NCBI GenBank assembly: GCA_021777225.1
Contig: JAJYDQ010000003.1
Coordinates: 1 to 64,000, forward strand
DNA: 64,000 bases
Reading direction: 5' to 3'
From: Deltaproteobacteria bacterium
GTDB lineage: Bacteria > Desulfobacterota > Desulfomonilia > Desulfomonilales > Desulfomonilaceae
Part shown: positions 38,275 to 47,722 of the stretch, in pieces
Layout: every line of letters starts with the position of its first letter
Position numbering within the stretch: position 1 is the stretch's first letter
Made by a program: the position numbers and the translations under genes
Notes under the pieces: generated by a model
Told to the model about the DNA's origin: nothing
The model's input: only the letters and a program-made list of their open reading frames with translations
Database searches by the model: none

Positions 38275-40008
38275 TTACTCTTTACCCAATGACGCCCCCA
38301 GATTTTCTTTGAGTAGATCACCCAGGTTCGAGGCTACCACATCCTGACTCCCGCCATAACTCTTTTGTTCGTAATCAGGGACCCTCTCAAGGCTCTTTAT
38401 CGAAAGGGCAATTTTCTTGTCCTTTTTGTTGACCTTTAACACTACGGCGGTAAGTTCGGCTCCCTCTTTGGTGAAGTCATGAGGAGAACTTACTCTTTCT
38501 TTGGACAATTCGGAAACGTGAATCATCCCCTCGATACCTTCCTCGATTTCAAGAAATACACCGAAATCTGTGATGGAGGAAACCTTACCGACAACTTTGG
38601 AGCCAGGAGGATATCGATCGGGAACAGTTTCCCAGGGATCTTCCATCATCTGTTTGATACCCAGAGAGAACCGTTCATTCTCTTTGTCGATGTTTAATAC
38701 AACAGCTTGAACAGTTTGTCCTTTTTTGTAGAACTCTCCAGGATGCTTGATCCGCTGAGTCCAGGATATATCAGATATGTGAACCAAACCGTCTATACCC
38801 TCGTCAATTCCAACGAATATTCCAAAGTCGGTGACATTCCTGATTTTTCCCTCAATCTTCGTACCTTCAGGATAACGCTCGGCAATTACGTCCCACGGAT
38901 TGGACCGCAATTGCTTGATCCCCAACGAAACCCTTTTCTGTTCTTTGTCCACGTTCAGAACTATGACATCAATTTCTTCACCGATGTGGACCATCTTGGA
39001 TGGATGCCTCGGTTTCTTGGTCCATGCCATTTCTGACACATGGACAAGACCCTCGACCCCAGTCTCAAGTTCCACGAAGACGCCATAATCAGTAATGCTG
39101 ACGACTTTACCAGACCATTTCGACCCAATGGGGTAAGTTTGGTCAACGGTTTCCCAAGGATCAGGTGTAAGTTGCTTCATGCCTAGCGACACCCGTTCCT
39201 TGTCGTTGTCAAACTTTAGGACCTTAACTTTAATCTCGTCCCCGACCTTGATCATATCAGCGGGGTGATTGATCCGACCCCAGGACATGTCTGTTATATG
39301 AAGCAGGCCATCAATGCCGCCAAGGTCTACAAATGCGCCATAGTCGGTAATATTTTTAACGACACCGTTAAACACTTCTCCACTTTCCAGGGCATTGGAA
39401 ATAAAGTCCTTGCGTAAATCACGAGTCTTGTCGAGAAGTGGCCGACGGGAAAGCACTATGTTACCGCGTTTACGATTATATTTTAGTACATTGAATTCGA
39501 ATGTCTCGCCAATATATTTGTCAAAATTCCGGACGGGTTTTAGATCGATCTGAGAACCTGGAAGGAACGCTGGGACTCCAATATCTACCTGCATACCGCC
39601 TTTAACGCGCGCGACGATCTTGCCTTGAATCGTTTTTTCAGTTTCACAAATCTGTGCGACCTCATCCCATATCTTAATTTTGTCAGCTTTGGTTTTCGAT
39701 ATCCTGACGCCGCCACTATCGCCCATGTCTTCCAAAAAGACTTCGACTTCGTCACCAACTGCGACAGTCAGTTTACCTTCACTGTTCATGAACTGATCAA
39801 TGGGGATTTGCCCTTCAGATTTCGACCCGACATCAACCATTACGTGTTCGGGAGTAATCTGAACGACTACACCTTTTACGATCTGGCCTTCCTGGGCTTT
39901 GTGAAAACTGCTTTCGACGAGTTCCGCGAAATTTTCCTCTTTGGTGGTATCCTGCCCCTCTTCTTCGTTGGTTAAATTGTCATTAGATTGGGTTTCCAAA
40001 TTTTCCAT
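38275..40008 (-). CDS. rpsA: 30S ribosomal protein S1
   Basis: 577 residues from the ATG at 40008 (MENLETQ); the longer ORF starts at a TTG and is rejected. Six S1 RNA-binding repeats are visible, opening with GQIVKGVVVQI, IQGKIVARVKGG, FNGVVKNITDYGAF, WSGKVVSITDYGVF, IEGKIRNVTDFGIF and VVGKVSSITDFGVF, the normal number for the long form. S1 loads mRNA onto the 30S subunit. It follows cmk on the same strand, a very common pairing. Confidence 0.97.
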   Translation of the reverse strand: MENLETQSNDNLTNEEEGQDTTKEENFAELVESSFHKAQEGQIVKGVVVQITPEHVMVDVGSKSEGQIPIDQFMNSEGKLTVAVGDEVEVFLEDMGDSGGVRISKTKADKIKIWDEVAQICETEKTIQGKIVARVKGGMQVDIGVPAFLPGSQIDLKPVRNFDKYIGETFEFNVLKYNRKRGNIVLSRRPLLDKTRDLRKDFISNALESGEVFNGVVKNITDYGAFVDLGGIDGLLHITDMSWGRINHPADMIKVGDEIKVKVLKFDNDKERVSLGMKQLTPDPWETVDQTYPIGSKWSGKVVSITDYGVFVELETGVEGLVHVSEMAWTKKPRHPSKMVHIGEEIDVIVLNVDKEQKRVSLGIKQLRSNPWDVIAERYPEGTKIEGKIRNVTDFGIFVGIDEGIDGLVHISDISWTQRIKHPGEFYKKGQTVQAVVLNIDKENERFSLGIKQMMEDPWETVPDRYPPGSKVVGKVSSITDFGVFLEIEEGIEGMIHVSELSKERVSSPHDFTKEGAELTAVVLKVNKKDKKIALSIKSLERVPDYEQKSYGGSQDVVASNLGDLLKENLGASLGKE

Positions 40009-40096
40009 CCAGTAAGCACCCCCAGACTCTTTTGTCCGCCATCGGTATTTCAACTAAACTGCGTAATCTAGTACGTATATATGTTTCTCCAAATCA

Positions 40097-40822
40097 TTAC
40101 AAGAAAAACTTGGATGGACGATCTAGTTTTTTTGCGGCAGTCTCCTGTTTCAACAGATCCAGCCTTGATTTTATCAACTTTAACATTGTTCCGAGGATTT
40201 GATCCGGGGTCAAATTTGTCGTGTCCACGATCGTGGCGTCCTTTGCTGGTACCATAGGGGCAAGGGCACGGGTTTCATCACGATGGTCCCGGGCGCGCAT
40301 TTCCAAAAAAACCTCGGAATATGAAGGTTGGGCACCTTTTTGTAATAGTTCCTCGTATCTACGTTTGGCCCGCTCCTCGGCGCTTGCGGTCAAAAAAAAC
40401 TTCATCTGAGCAAAAGGAAACACCACCTCGCCCATGTCACGACCCTCAGCGACAAGATCACACTGTAGCGCTACTGATCGCTGGATGCCGAGCAGCTTGC
40501 GCCTGACCTCCGCCTTTGCAGAAAAAACTGAAGCCGCTACACCAACGTATTCCGACCTGATTTCCGAGCTTACGTCTTCTCCGTCAAGCGAGATTTGCAT
40601 ACTCCCGACCGCTGGCTCAATATCGATGTTGATGGATTTGAGCAGATCATCCGGAATGATTTCGTCGTTGGGAATTATGCCTGCTCTGAGCAAAGCTAAT
40701 GCCACTGTCCTATATAGAGCCCCACTGTCGAGCATACAGAATCCCAGTTGTTTGGCAAGTTTTCGCGCAATTGTCGTCTTTCCGGCCCCAGCAGGACCAT
40801 CCACTGTAACAACAACGAACAT
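40097..40822 (-). CDS. cmk: Cytidylate kinase
   Basis: 241 residues from the ATG at 40822; a GTG at 40855 with GGAG upstream is an alternative that adds eleven residues. The P-loop is DGPAGAGKTTIARKLA, and DSGALYRTVAL and GRDMGEVVFP are family hallmarks. It phosphorylates CMP and dCMP. The order hisC-cmk-rpsA resembles the common aromatic/cmk/rpsA cluster. Confidence 0.95.
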   Translation of the reverse strand: MFVVVTVDGPAGAGKTTIARKLAKQLGFCMLDSGALYRTVALALLRAGIIPNDEIIPDDLLKSINIDIEPAVGSMQISLDGEDVSSEIRSEYVGVAASVFSAKAEVRRKLLGIQRSVALQCDLVAEGRDMGEVVFPFAQMKFFLTASAEERAKRRYEELLQKGAQPSYSEVFLEMRARDHRDETRALAPMVPAKDATIVDTTNLTPDQILGTMLKLIKSRLDLLKQETAAKKLDRPSKFFL

Positions 40823-40911
40823 CGGCTCCTTGAAATTGTTCGGTTTATGAGTCACGTTTCTCCAGATTTACTATTAACAAATTCATTGCAGATTGATCAT
40901 TCATTTGATTT

Positions 40912-42039
40912 TTAACTCGATAGGCCCTCAACAGTCTTTTTCAAGGCGTCTACAAACTTCCTGTTCTGGTCTTCCAAACCTATGGTAACCCGTATATAAT
41001 CAGGAAGTCCGAAACTCTTCAGATGCCTTACAATTACTCCTTCCTTTAATAACGCCAGATACAGGGCTTCGGCGTCACAACCAGCCCTGAAAGTAATAAA
41101 ATTGGCCTGAGTGGGCACTGGGTCTAAACCGAGGGAACTCAGGCTATCGAAAAGTAGTTTCTTCCCCAGAGAATTTGTCTCCCGGGACCTTGTGATGTGA
41201 TCGTTGTCCAGTAGAGCGGCGGCAGCGGCCTCTTGGGCCAAGAGGTTGACGTTGAATGGGGGCCTCACTCTGTTGAGTAATTGAATCAGCCAAGGCTGCG
41301 CAATTCCATACCCAATTCTCAGTCCGGCCAGGCCATATATTTTGGAGAAAGTACGCAAGAAAATCAGATTCTCCGATCGATCGACGTGGTCAACACCCGT
41401 TGGACAATCATCCCTATCAACATACTCACGATAGGCTTCGTCCAAGACAAGTATGACACCTCGCTCTCTTGTAACATCGAGCAACTCCTTAAACTCCGAA
41501 TTTCGGATGGTTGTCCCTGTTGGGCTGTGTGGATTTGACAGAAACAACATTCTAGTCTTATCAGTTATCGCTCTTGCCATTGCATCCAGGTCGAGATGAA
41601 AAGCCTTTAGTGGGATCTTCACGGAGCGGCCGCCGAAAAGCCGTGTGACGATTTTATACATGGAAAACGCGTTTTGCGGCATTATGACTTCATCATCCAT
41701 CCCTACAAAAACGTGAGTGAGCATCTGCATGATTTCATCCGAGCCATTTCCCAGGATGACTTGATTGAAAGAAACACCGTAGTGTTCAGCAAGCGCTTTC
41801 CGCAATTCCGGACCGCTGGATTCGGGATAGATGTTAGTCATCCCGATGTTTTTCATTATTGCTTCCATCGCCTTTGGAGATGGTCCCAAGGGGTTCTCGT
41901 TTGACGCCAGTTTTATGGCGCTGGAGATTTTAAACTCCCGCTCAAGTTCCGCAACAGGTTTTCCTGGAACATATTCGGGGATAGATAACACGTACGGCAT
42001 CACGTGTATGCCGGCCCAATCCGGAATTTCTGCGCCCAT
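40912..42039 (-). CDS. hisC: Histidinol-phosphate aminotransferase family (HisC)
   Basis: 375 residues, fold-type I PLP enzyme. SNENPLGPSPKA, NGSDEIMQ, SNPHSPTGT and DEAYREY are typical. The PLP lysine is in RTFSKIYGLAGLR. HisC catalyses a histidine-biosynthesis step, but related paralogues act on phenylpyruvate, tyrosine or arogenate; the position before cmk-rpsA favours an aromatic role, which is inference. A good promoter lies 75-105 bases upstream. Confidence 0.88.
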   Translation of the reverse strand: MGAEIPDWAGIHVMPYVLSIPEYVPGKPVAELEREFKISSAIKLASNENPLGPSPKAMEAIMKNIGMTNIYPESSGPELRKALAEHYGVSFNQVILGNGSDEIMQMLTHVFVGMDDEVIMPQNAFSMYKIVTRLFGGRSVKIPLKAFHLDLDAMARAITDKTRMLFLSNPHSPTGTTIRNSEFKELLDVTRERGVILVLDEAYREYVDRDDCPTGVDHVDRSENLIFLRTFSKIYGLAGLRIGYGIAQPWLIQLLNRVRPPFNVNLLAQEAAAAALLDNDHITRSRETNSLGKKLLFDSLSSLGLDPVPTQANFITFRAGCDAEALYLALLKEGVIVRHLKSFGLPDYIRVTIGLEDQNRKFVDALKKTVEGLSS

Positions 42040-42114
42040 TGTTAAATTGACCTCTCATTTTCAGGACCGCTCTTGTCATTCTTTGACAAAAGCTAGAAGA
42101 ATCATGGAAGGATT

Positions 42115-42143
42115 TTTATAACTTTCTCCTCAACATAGGTCAA
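42115..42143 (-). promoter_or_regulatory. Sigma-70-type promoter of hisC-cmk-rpsA
   Basis: On the minus strand TTGACC (42138-42143) is followed after 17 bases by TATAAA (42115-42120). Both match consensus at five of six positions. The leader to the hisC ATG is about 70 bases. Confidence 0.6.
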
Positions 42144-42182
42144 CTCCACGTTCAACAGTCATAGTTTTCTGTTATCGTTTTC

Positions 42183-42211
42183 TTGTATTTTTCGAACAGT
42201 CGGTCTAAATT
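42183..42211 (+). promoter_or_regulatory. Weak candidate promoter of the menaquinone operon
   Basis: TTGTAT (42183-42188) and TAAATT (42206-42211) are 17 bases apart, 45 bases before the ubiD-like ATG. The hexamers match consensus at three and four positions, so this is tentative. It is divergent from the hisC promoter. Confidence 0.3.
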
Positions 42212-42255
42212 TTAAATAACTAATTCATTTTATGAAGGAACATCATAAGTAATCC

Positions 42256-43698
42256 ATGCCGTATAAAAATTTACGTCAATTTGTTGAAGCTCTTGAAGCA
42301 GCGGGTGAACTGCGTCGAATAAAGGCCGAAGTCGACCCTGTGCTGGAAATATCGGAGATTGCCGATCGGGTTTCAAAGACAAACGGTCCCGCTTTACTTT
42401 TTGAAAACGTAAAAGGATCTACATACCCTCTTCTGATAAATGCCTTAGGTAGCTACGGTCGAATGAGACTGGCCCTCTCGTGCGGATCGTTTGATGAAAT
42501 TGCTGCCCGGCTAGAAGCCAGCATGAAAATTCGTCCTCCTGAGGGGTTCGTGCAAAAGATCAGGATGCTTTTCGCTTTAAAGGAAATGGCCAATATCATC
42601 CCCAAAAAGGTTAAGAATGGGCCCTGTCAGGAAAAAGTCCTTTTTAGCGGTCCCCTTCTGGATAGTTTACCAATCCTGACATGCTGGCCCAAAGACGGCG
42701 GGCCATTTATAACACTTCCGATAGCAATTTCAAAGGACCCTGACACAGGGATTCAGAATGCCGGTATGTATCGCATGCAAAAATATGACAACAACTCAAC
42801 TGGTATGCATTGGCAATACAACAAGGACGGCACTCGCCATTTTGACAAGTACAAATCCCGGGGCCAACGTATGGAAGTGGCGGTTGCCCTCGGCGGGGCG
42901 CCTTCAGTTACATATGCCGCTACTGCCCCTCTTCCACCTGATATTGATGAACTTGTATTCGCGGGCTTTCTGGAATCCAGGCCAATAGAGATAGTCAAAG
43001 CCAAGACGGTCGATCTCTATGTGCCTGCCGAATCTGATTTCGTGCTTGAAGGCTATGTAGATCCGTGTGAAGAATTTCTTGAAGGTCCATTTGGAGACCA
43101 CACCGGTTTTTATTCCGCCGCCGACTTATACCCGGTATTCCATGTGACAGCGTTGACGTGCAGAAATGACGCAATCTACCCGGCCACAGTCGTTGGAAAA
43201 CCACCGATGGAAGACTGCTTTATGGCAAAAGCCACCGAAAGAATTTTTCTTCCGATGTTAAAATTTCTGATACCTGAGATCGTGGACATGGAACTTCCTA
43301 TTGAAGGGGTGTTTCACAATTGCGCGCTGGTTTCAATAGACAAAAAATACCCCGGGCAGGCCAAGAAAGTCATAAACGCGCTCTGGGGACTCGGCCAGAT
43401 GGCTTCGACAAAATTCATAGCTATATTTGACAAGGATATGGACCTGCGCGACACAAGCACTGTGGTGTGGAAGTTACTTAACAATGTAGATCCTAAAAGG
43501 GATCTGCTAATTTCTGAAGGTCCCCTTGACGCCCTTGATCATTCGGCGTCATATTTTAATTTCGGTGGCAAAATGGGGATCGACGCCACTAGGAAGACAA
43601 GAGAAGAAGGAATGGGCAGGGACTGGCCCGAGGAAATATCAATGTCCCAAAAAATCAAAGATAAAGTTGCAACACGATGGAAAGAATATGGACTTTAA
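42256..43698 (+). CDS. UbiD-family decarboxylase of menaquinone synthesis
   Basis: 480 residues. The opening YKNLRQFVEALEAAGELRRI and the central GGPFITLP, ARTAG-independent GVHRY-like MYRMQKYD and PFGDHTGFYS segments match UbiD, which uses prenylated FMN. In the futalosine pathway a UbiD-type enzyme (MqnL) removes the carboxylate after prenylation, and its position before the prenyltransferase and mqn genes supports that role. The flavin prenyltransferase UbiX, which makes the cofactor, is not in the window. The prenyltransferase gene overlaps it by 11 bases. Confidence 0.88.
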   Translation: MPYKNLRQFVEALEAAGELRRIKAEVDPVLEISEIADRVSKTNGPALLFENVKGSTYPLLINALGSYGRMRLALSCGSFDEIAARLEASMKIRPPEGFVQKIRMLFALKEMANIIPKKVKNGPCQEKVLFSGPLLDSLPILTCWPKDGGPFITLPIAISKDPDTGIQNAGMYRMQKYDNNSTGMHWQYNKDGTRHFDKYKSRGQRMEVAVALGGAPSVTYAATAPLPPDIDELVFAGFLESRPIEIVKAKTVDLYVPAESDFVLEGYVDPCEEFLEGPFGDHTGFYSAADLYPVFHVTALTCRNDAIYPATVVGKPPMEDCFMAKATERIFLPMLKFLIPEIVDMELPIEGVFHNCALVSIDKKYPGQAKKVINALWGLGQMASTKFIAIFDKDMDLRDTSTVVWKLLNNVDPKRDLLISEGPLDALDHSASYFNFGGKMGIDATRKTREEGMGRDWPEEISMSQKIKDKVATRWKEYGL

Positions 43699-44530
43699 GA
43701 AGTTCTCTTCTCTGATACTTTTTGAGCAAACTCTGTTTGCTCTACCTTTTGCATATCTAGGTGTGCTATTTGCGAATGGGAGACATTTCTCAACCTGGGT
43801 GCTTGTTACCGTAGCATTTGTGGCGGCTCGAACGGCGGGGATGAGTTTCAACAGGGTTATAGACGCTGAAATAGACAGCAGGAACCCTCGCACAAAACAT
43901 CGTCTTGTTCCCAGCGGTGAGGTCAAAAGGATTGAAGTGTGGCTAATCGGGTTGATAGCTTGCCTGATGCTTGTTGGCGCGTCATTTCTGTTAAACACCC
44001 TTTGTTTCTACCTATCATTCCCGGCAATTGTTTTGTTGTTTACCTATTCGTACTTTAAGCGTTTCTCTTCATCGTCACATTTTTATTTGGGACTTGTTGA
44101 AGCGGTGGCCCCAATCGGTGGGTATATTGCCGTAACGGGTAAGTTTTCCCTCGTCTCCATTCTCCTGGGTGTCGCAATCTTGCTATGGATCGCCGGTCTT
44201 GACATAGTGTACGCTGTCCAGGACTTGGATTTCGACCGAAAAGAAGGACTCTATTCGTTTCCGTCAATATTCGGACAAAATGCGTCGCTCATAGTCTCTG
44301 AAGCCTGTTATGTCCTGTCTATGTGCGCAATGGTTACAGCCGGCGTAATTACTGGGAAGAGCATACCCTATTGGATGGCTTTGGCTTGCGTCGCGTTCAT
44401 TTTCATTTATCAGCAAATGGTTGTAAAAAGTGGCGACATGTCACTGGCCCTAAAGAAATTTTTTTATGCCAATCTGTATGTGTCGCCCTTTCTATTGATC
44501 GGCACATTGATTGATGTGTTTTTAACATGA
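43688..44530 (+). CDS. mqnP: UbiA-family prenyltransferase (MqnP-type)
   Basis: 280 residues from the ATG at 43688; the longer frame runs through ubiD and is rejected. About eight transmembrane helices are present. The two Asp-rich motifs of the UbiA superfamily are in NRVIDAEIDSRN and YAVQDLDFDRKEG, which bind the prenyl diphosphate through magnesium. It attaches the polyprenyl tail to 1,4-dihydroxy-6-naphthoate. It is coupled to ubiD upstream and may be coupled to a 44-codon ORF downstream. Confidence 0.9.
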   Translation: MDFKKFSSLILFEQTLFALPFAYLGVLFANGRHFSTWVLVTVAFVAARTAGMSFNRVIDAEIDSRNPRTKHRLVPSGEVKRIEVWLIGLIACLMLVGASFLLNTLCFYLSFPAIVLLFTYSYFKRFSSSSHFYLGLVEAVAPIGGYIAVTGKFSLVSILLGVAILLWIAGLDIVYAVQDLDFDRKEGLYSFPSIFGQNASLIVSEACYVLSMCAMVTAGVITGKSIPYWMALACVAFIFIYQQMVVKSGDMSLALKKFFYANLYVSPFLLIGTLIDVFLT

Positions 44531-44661
44531 CTACCCTTTTCTTTACTGATGAATGCTCTCTTCAATTGGTACAGTCAATGATCCAGCATCCACAGGACAC
44601 CATTAGAGCTAGCGAAACATTGCCAGTTTTGAAGATGGGTCTTGATCCGAAATTTAAATAG
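44527..44661 (+). CDS. Candidate 44-residue protein coupled to mqnP
   Basis: An ATG at 44527 overlaps the mqnP stop in an ATGA and opens 44 codons ending at TAG 44661, filling most of the gap before mqnE. The product starts MTTLFFTDECSLQLV and has no signal peptide or known motif. The overlap is the kind used for translational coupling elsewhere in this window (pyrB-pyrI, ccsA-like-hemA), but no strong separate ribosome binding site is seen, and chance is possible for so short a frame. I do not recognise it. Confidence 0.3.
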   Translation: MTTLFFTDECSLQLVQSMIQHPQDTIRASETLPVLKMGLDPKFK

Positions 44662-44676
44662 TTTTATGGGCTTGCA

Positions 44677-45780
44677 ATGAATTTTTCCGATTTTCCAGAT
44701 TCAGTCACAAACAAGAGGCTTCGGACAATCGCGCAAAAGGTCTATGAAGGCATACCGGCTTCGAAGTCAGACGCCAATTACATGCTCACGACAAACGACA
44801 TTTTAGACCTCGGGAAAATCAGCGACTTTGTCAGAACAAGACTTCACGGTGACATCGCCTATTACGGCGTAAACATGAACCTCAATTTCACCAATATATG
44901 CGAACTCCGATGCCCGCTCTGCGCATTCTCTCGTGACGAAGGCGACAAAGACGCTTTCGTACTCTCTCTCGACCAGATTGAAGCACGTGTTCAGGCGGCC
45001 GTCAAATCGGGCATAGATGAAGTTCATATAGTTGGAGGACTTAATCCAGAACTTTCAATCGACTATTTTGAACAGATGATAAGGCGAATCAAAAAAATTA
45101 AACCTGAAATCTTTGTCGTTGCCTTTACCGCTGTTGAGATAGACTACTTCGCAAAAAAGGCAAAGATATCAGCCAAGGAAACCTTGAAGCGATTAATGAA
45201 AGCCGGCGTTGGAGCAATGCCCGGTGGAGGCGCAGAAATATTTTCACCGCAAATAAGACACATCATAGCGCCTGCAAAAATCTCAGGCAAAAGATGGCTT
45301 CAAATAATGCGATCAGCCCATGAATTGGGTTTAAAGACAAATGTCACCATGTTGTACAATCATAAAGAGGGAGTTGAAGATATTACCGACCATCTCGCCA
45401 GAATACGGAAACTTCAGGACGAAACTCATGGGTTCAAGACATTTGTTCCACTATTGTTTCATGGAGAAAACACCAATATTGAAGCAAAACGCAGAACTTC
45501 GACCGGATATGACGATATTAGAATTTATGCTACGAGCCGGATATTTCTGCACAATGTTTTGCATCTCAAGGCCCTGTGGATGTATCTCAGCGACAAGATG
45601 GCCCAGATTCTGCTTAAGTTCGGAGTTGATGATTTCGCAGCTACATATCAAAATGAAAAGGTCGTTCACGCCGCAGGCGCAAAAACACCCGATTATGGAT
45701 CGGAATCCTTCCTGAAAAGACTGATAGAGAACGCTGGACTCAAACCTGTCAGGACCACCGCGAATTACTGGATTCAATGA
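44677..45780 (+). CDS. mqnE: Aminodeoxyfutalosine synthase (radical SAM)
   Basis: 367 residues. The radical SAM motif is CELRCPLC, and EVHIVGGLNPE and MPGGGAEIFS are typical of MqnE. It joins the MqnA product to S-adenosylmethionine to give 6-amino-6-deoxyfutalosine. It ends with an ATGA overlap with mqnA. MqnC, the other radical SAM enzyme of the pathway, is distinguished by its own conserved segments. Confidence 0.94.
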   Translation: MNFSDFPDSVTNKRLRTIAQKVYEGIPASKSDANYMLTTNDILDLGKISDFVRTRLHGDIAYYGVNMNLNFTNICELRCPLCAFSRDEGDKDAFVLSLDQIEARVQAAVKSGIDEVHIVGGLNPELSIDYFEQMIRRIKKIKPEIFVVAFTAVEIDYFAKKAKISAKETLKRLMKAGVGAMPGGGAEIFSPQIRHIIAPAKISGKRWLQIMRSAHELGLKTNVTMLYNHKEGVEDITDHLARIRKLQDETHGFKTFVPLLFHGENTNIEAKRRTSTGYDDIRIYATSRIFLHNVLHLKALWMYLSDKMAQILLKFGVDDFAATYQNEKVVHAAGAKTPDYGSESFLKRLIENAGLKPVRTTANYWIQ

Positions 45781-46610
45781 AATTGGAGATCCTCAAAATG
45801 GAAATTGGTTATATAGATTATTTAAACTGCTATCCTTTTTACTACAAAATGTTTGAAAAGGAACCTTTAGAACACGTAAAGGTCGTACCTGGGCTCCCCA
45901 CACAATTAAACAGGATGATGACGGAAGAGGCTCTCGATTTGAGCCCGATATCGGCGGCCACTTACGCTGGCATCCAGGACGATGTTTTTCTTTTGCCACA
46001 ATTCTGTTTGAGTTCGGTTGGTTACGTAGGGTCTGTACTTCTTTGTAGCAGATTTCCAATTAATGAGTTGCACACCAAGAAAGTGGGGATGTCAAGCGCT
46101 TCGCATACATCCCAAGTACTTCTTAAAATTCTCATGAAGAAATTTTTCCAGATTGAACCATCTTATTTGATATCAAGGCCTTATGAGGATTTGAGTAAAT
46201 ATGACGCAGCGCTAATAATTGGAAATGACGCTATGACAGAGGCCGTTGACGCAGCGCCTTATAAATATGACCTAGGTGAACTCTGGCTCCAGAAGACCGG
46301 GTTTCCGATTGTTTTTGCAGTATTTGCGGTCAGAAAAAATGCTGTCAAGAACAACCTCCCAGGGGTAAAAGCTGTAATCAATTCCTACGCTTCTTCCATA
46401 GAGCTTCTTGAGAAGGATAAAGAAACGGTAATTATCAAGGCCAAGCAGAAATATCCAAATATTTTATACGATGTGGATAGTTACTATCACACACTGCAAT
46501 TTGAGTTTACCGACAACCTGAAGAACGCATTCAGGTACTATCTGTCAACAGCGGAAGACCTCGAGCTGCTGGAAGGTGTTAAGTCTCTAAATTTTATGCA
46601 TGAATTCTAG
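45777..46610 (+). CDS. mqnA: Chorismate dehydratase
   Basis: 277 residues from the ATG at 45777, which overlaps the mqnE stop; a second ATG at 45798 with GGAG upstream starts the family-like MEIGYIDYLNCYPF and may be the real start. It removes water from chorismate to give 3-enolpyruvylbenzoate, the entry to the futalosine pathway. The periplasmic-binding-protein-like fold is suggested by SPISAATYAGI and CLSSVGYVGSVLLCS. Confidence 0.93.
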   Translation: MKLEILKMEIGYIDYLNCYPFYYKMFEKEPLEHVKVVPGLPTQLNRMMTEEALDLSPISAATYAGIQDDVFLLPQFCLSSVGYVGSVLLCSRFPINELHTKKVGMSSASHTSQVLLKILMKKFFQIEPSYLISRPYEDLSKYDAALIIGNDAMTEAVDAAPYKYDLGELWLQKTGFPIVFAVFAVRKNAVKNNLPGVKAVINSYASSIELLEKDKETVIIKAKQKYPNILYDVDSYYHTLQFEFTDNLKNAFRYYLSTAEDLELLEGVKSLNFMHEF

Positions 46611-46644
46611 GTCAATTTCATGATACGAGTACAAATGTGAGAAA

Positions 46645-47721
46645 ATGGACCAACCATTGAGCAAAAAGGATCTCAAACGCAAGATTCATTCTGGAAGCAG
46701 AGTTTCCCCTGAAGAAGCCGTTAGCCTTTTTTCATGGGACTTGATAGAACTCGCTGAAGCGGGCGACTCCAGAAGACTGATTGCTTCACCCGTCAATGAA
46801 GTCGGGTTTATAATAGACCGTATAATAAATTACACCAACATCTGCGAAGCAGCATGCGATTTTTGCGCATATCACGCCAGGGCAAACCTTATAGATCCCT
46901 ACGAACTTTCCAACAGTGAAATCCTGGAGAAAGTCGAAGAGCTTGTATCTATCGGGGGAACACAGGTCATGCTTCAGGGAGGGCTCCATCCGGATTACAC
47001 TCTCAACAAATATGTTGACATGGTGACAAACATAAAAAGGCATTTCCCCCAAATATATCTTCACTCGTTTTCGCCTTCGGAAATCGTCCACATATCCAGA
47101 AAGAGTTCTATACCTCTAGGCAAAGTCGTATCAGCGCTAAAAGACTCCGGCCTCGATTCCGTGCCCGGCGCATCCGATTTGCTAGTAGACGGTATACGTT
47201 CAAAAGTGAGTCCGAGGAAAATCAACAGAGACACTTGGGCGGATGCTATATTTGCGTTGCATCAGCATGGAATGAAGTCCTCGGCGACCATGACCTATGG
47301 AATGGGAGAAACCAATGAGGATAGAATCGAGCATTTGAATTTCGTGCGTGGAATCCAGGACAAAACCGAAATTTTCAGGGCCTTCATACCATGGTCTTTT
47401 TCTCCCACCAATACTGGCCTCAAAGACATAGAACCCGCCACGGGGCTTGATTATCTGAAGATAGTAGCAATCTCACGCATCTTCCTTGACAACATCACTT
47501 TTATTCAGGCTGGATGGCTCACAGAGGGACTTAAACTGGCGCAAATCGCCCTTACCATGGGAGCGAATGATATGGGCGGAGTCTTGATGGAGGAGAAAGT
47601 TGTGAAAGCTACGGGCATTGAGACCAGGTCGGGTGTAGACGAATTTATTGATATCATCAAGAACGCCGGCAAGACCCCTTACCTTAGAAACTCTGAGTAT
47701 AAAAAAATAGCAACATATTAA
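46645..47721 (+). CDS. mqnC: Cyclic dehypoxanthinyl futalosine synthase (radical SAM)
   Basis: 358 residues. The cluster motif is CEAACDFCAYHA, followed by VMLQGGLHPD and the SAM region, with FIPWSFSPTNT downstream, all typical of MqnC. It cyclises dehypoxanthinyl futalosine into the naphthoate skeleton precursor. mqnD follows after one base. Confidence 0.95.
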   Translation: MDQPLSKKDLKRKIHSGSRVSPEEAVSLFSWDLIELAEAGDSRRLIASPVNEVGFIIDRIINYTNICEAACDFCAYHARANLIDPYELSNSEILEKVEELVSIGGTQVMLQGGLHPDYTLNKYVDMVTNIKRHFPQIYLHSFSPSEIVHISRKSSIPLGKVVSALKDSGLDSVPGASDLLVDGIRSKVSPRKINRDTWADAIFALHQHGMKSSATMTYGMGETNEDRIEHLNFVRGIQDKTEIFRAFIPWSFSPTNTGLKDIEPATGLDYLKIVAISRIFLDNITFIQAGWLTEGLKLAQIALTMGANDMGGVLMEEKVVKATGIETRSGVDEFIDIIKNAGKTPYLRNSEYKKIATY

Positions 47722-47722
47722 G

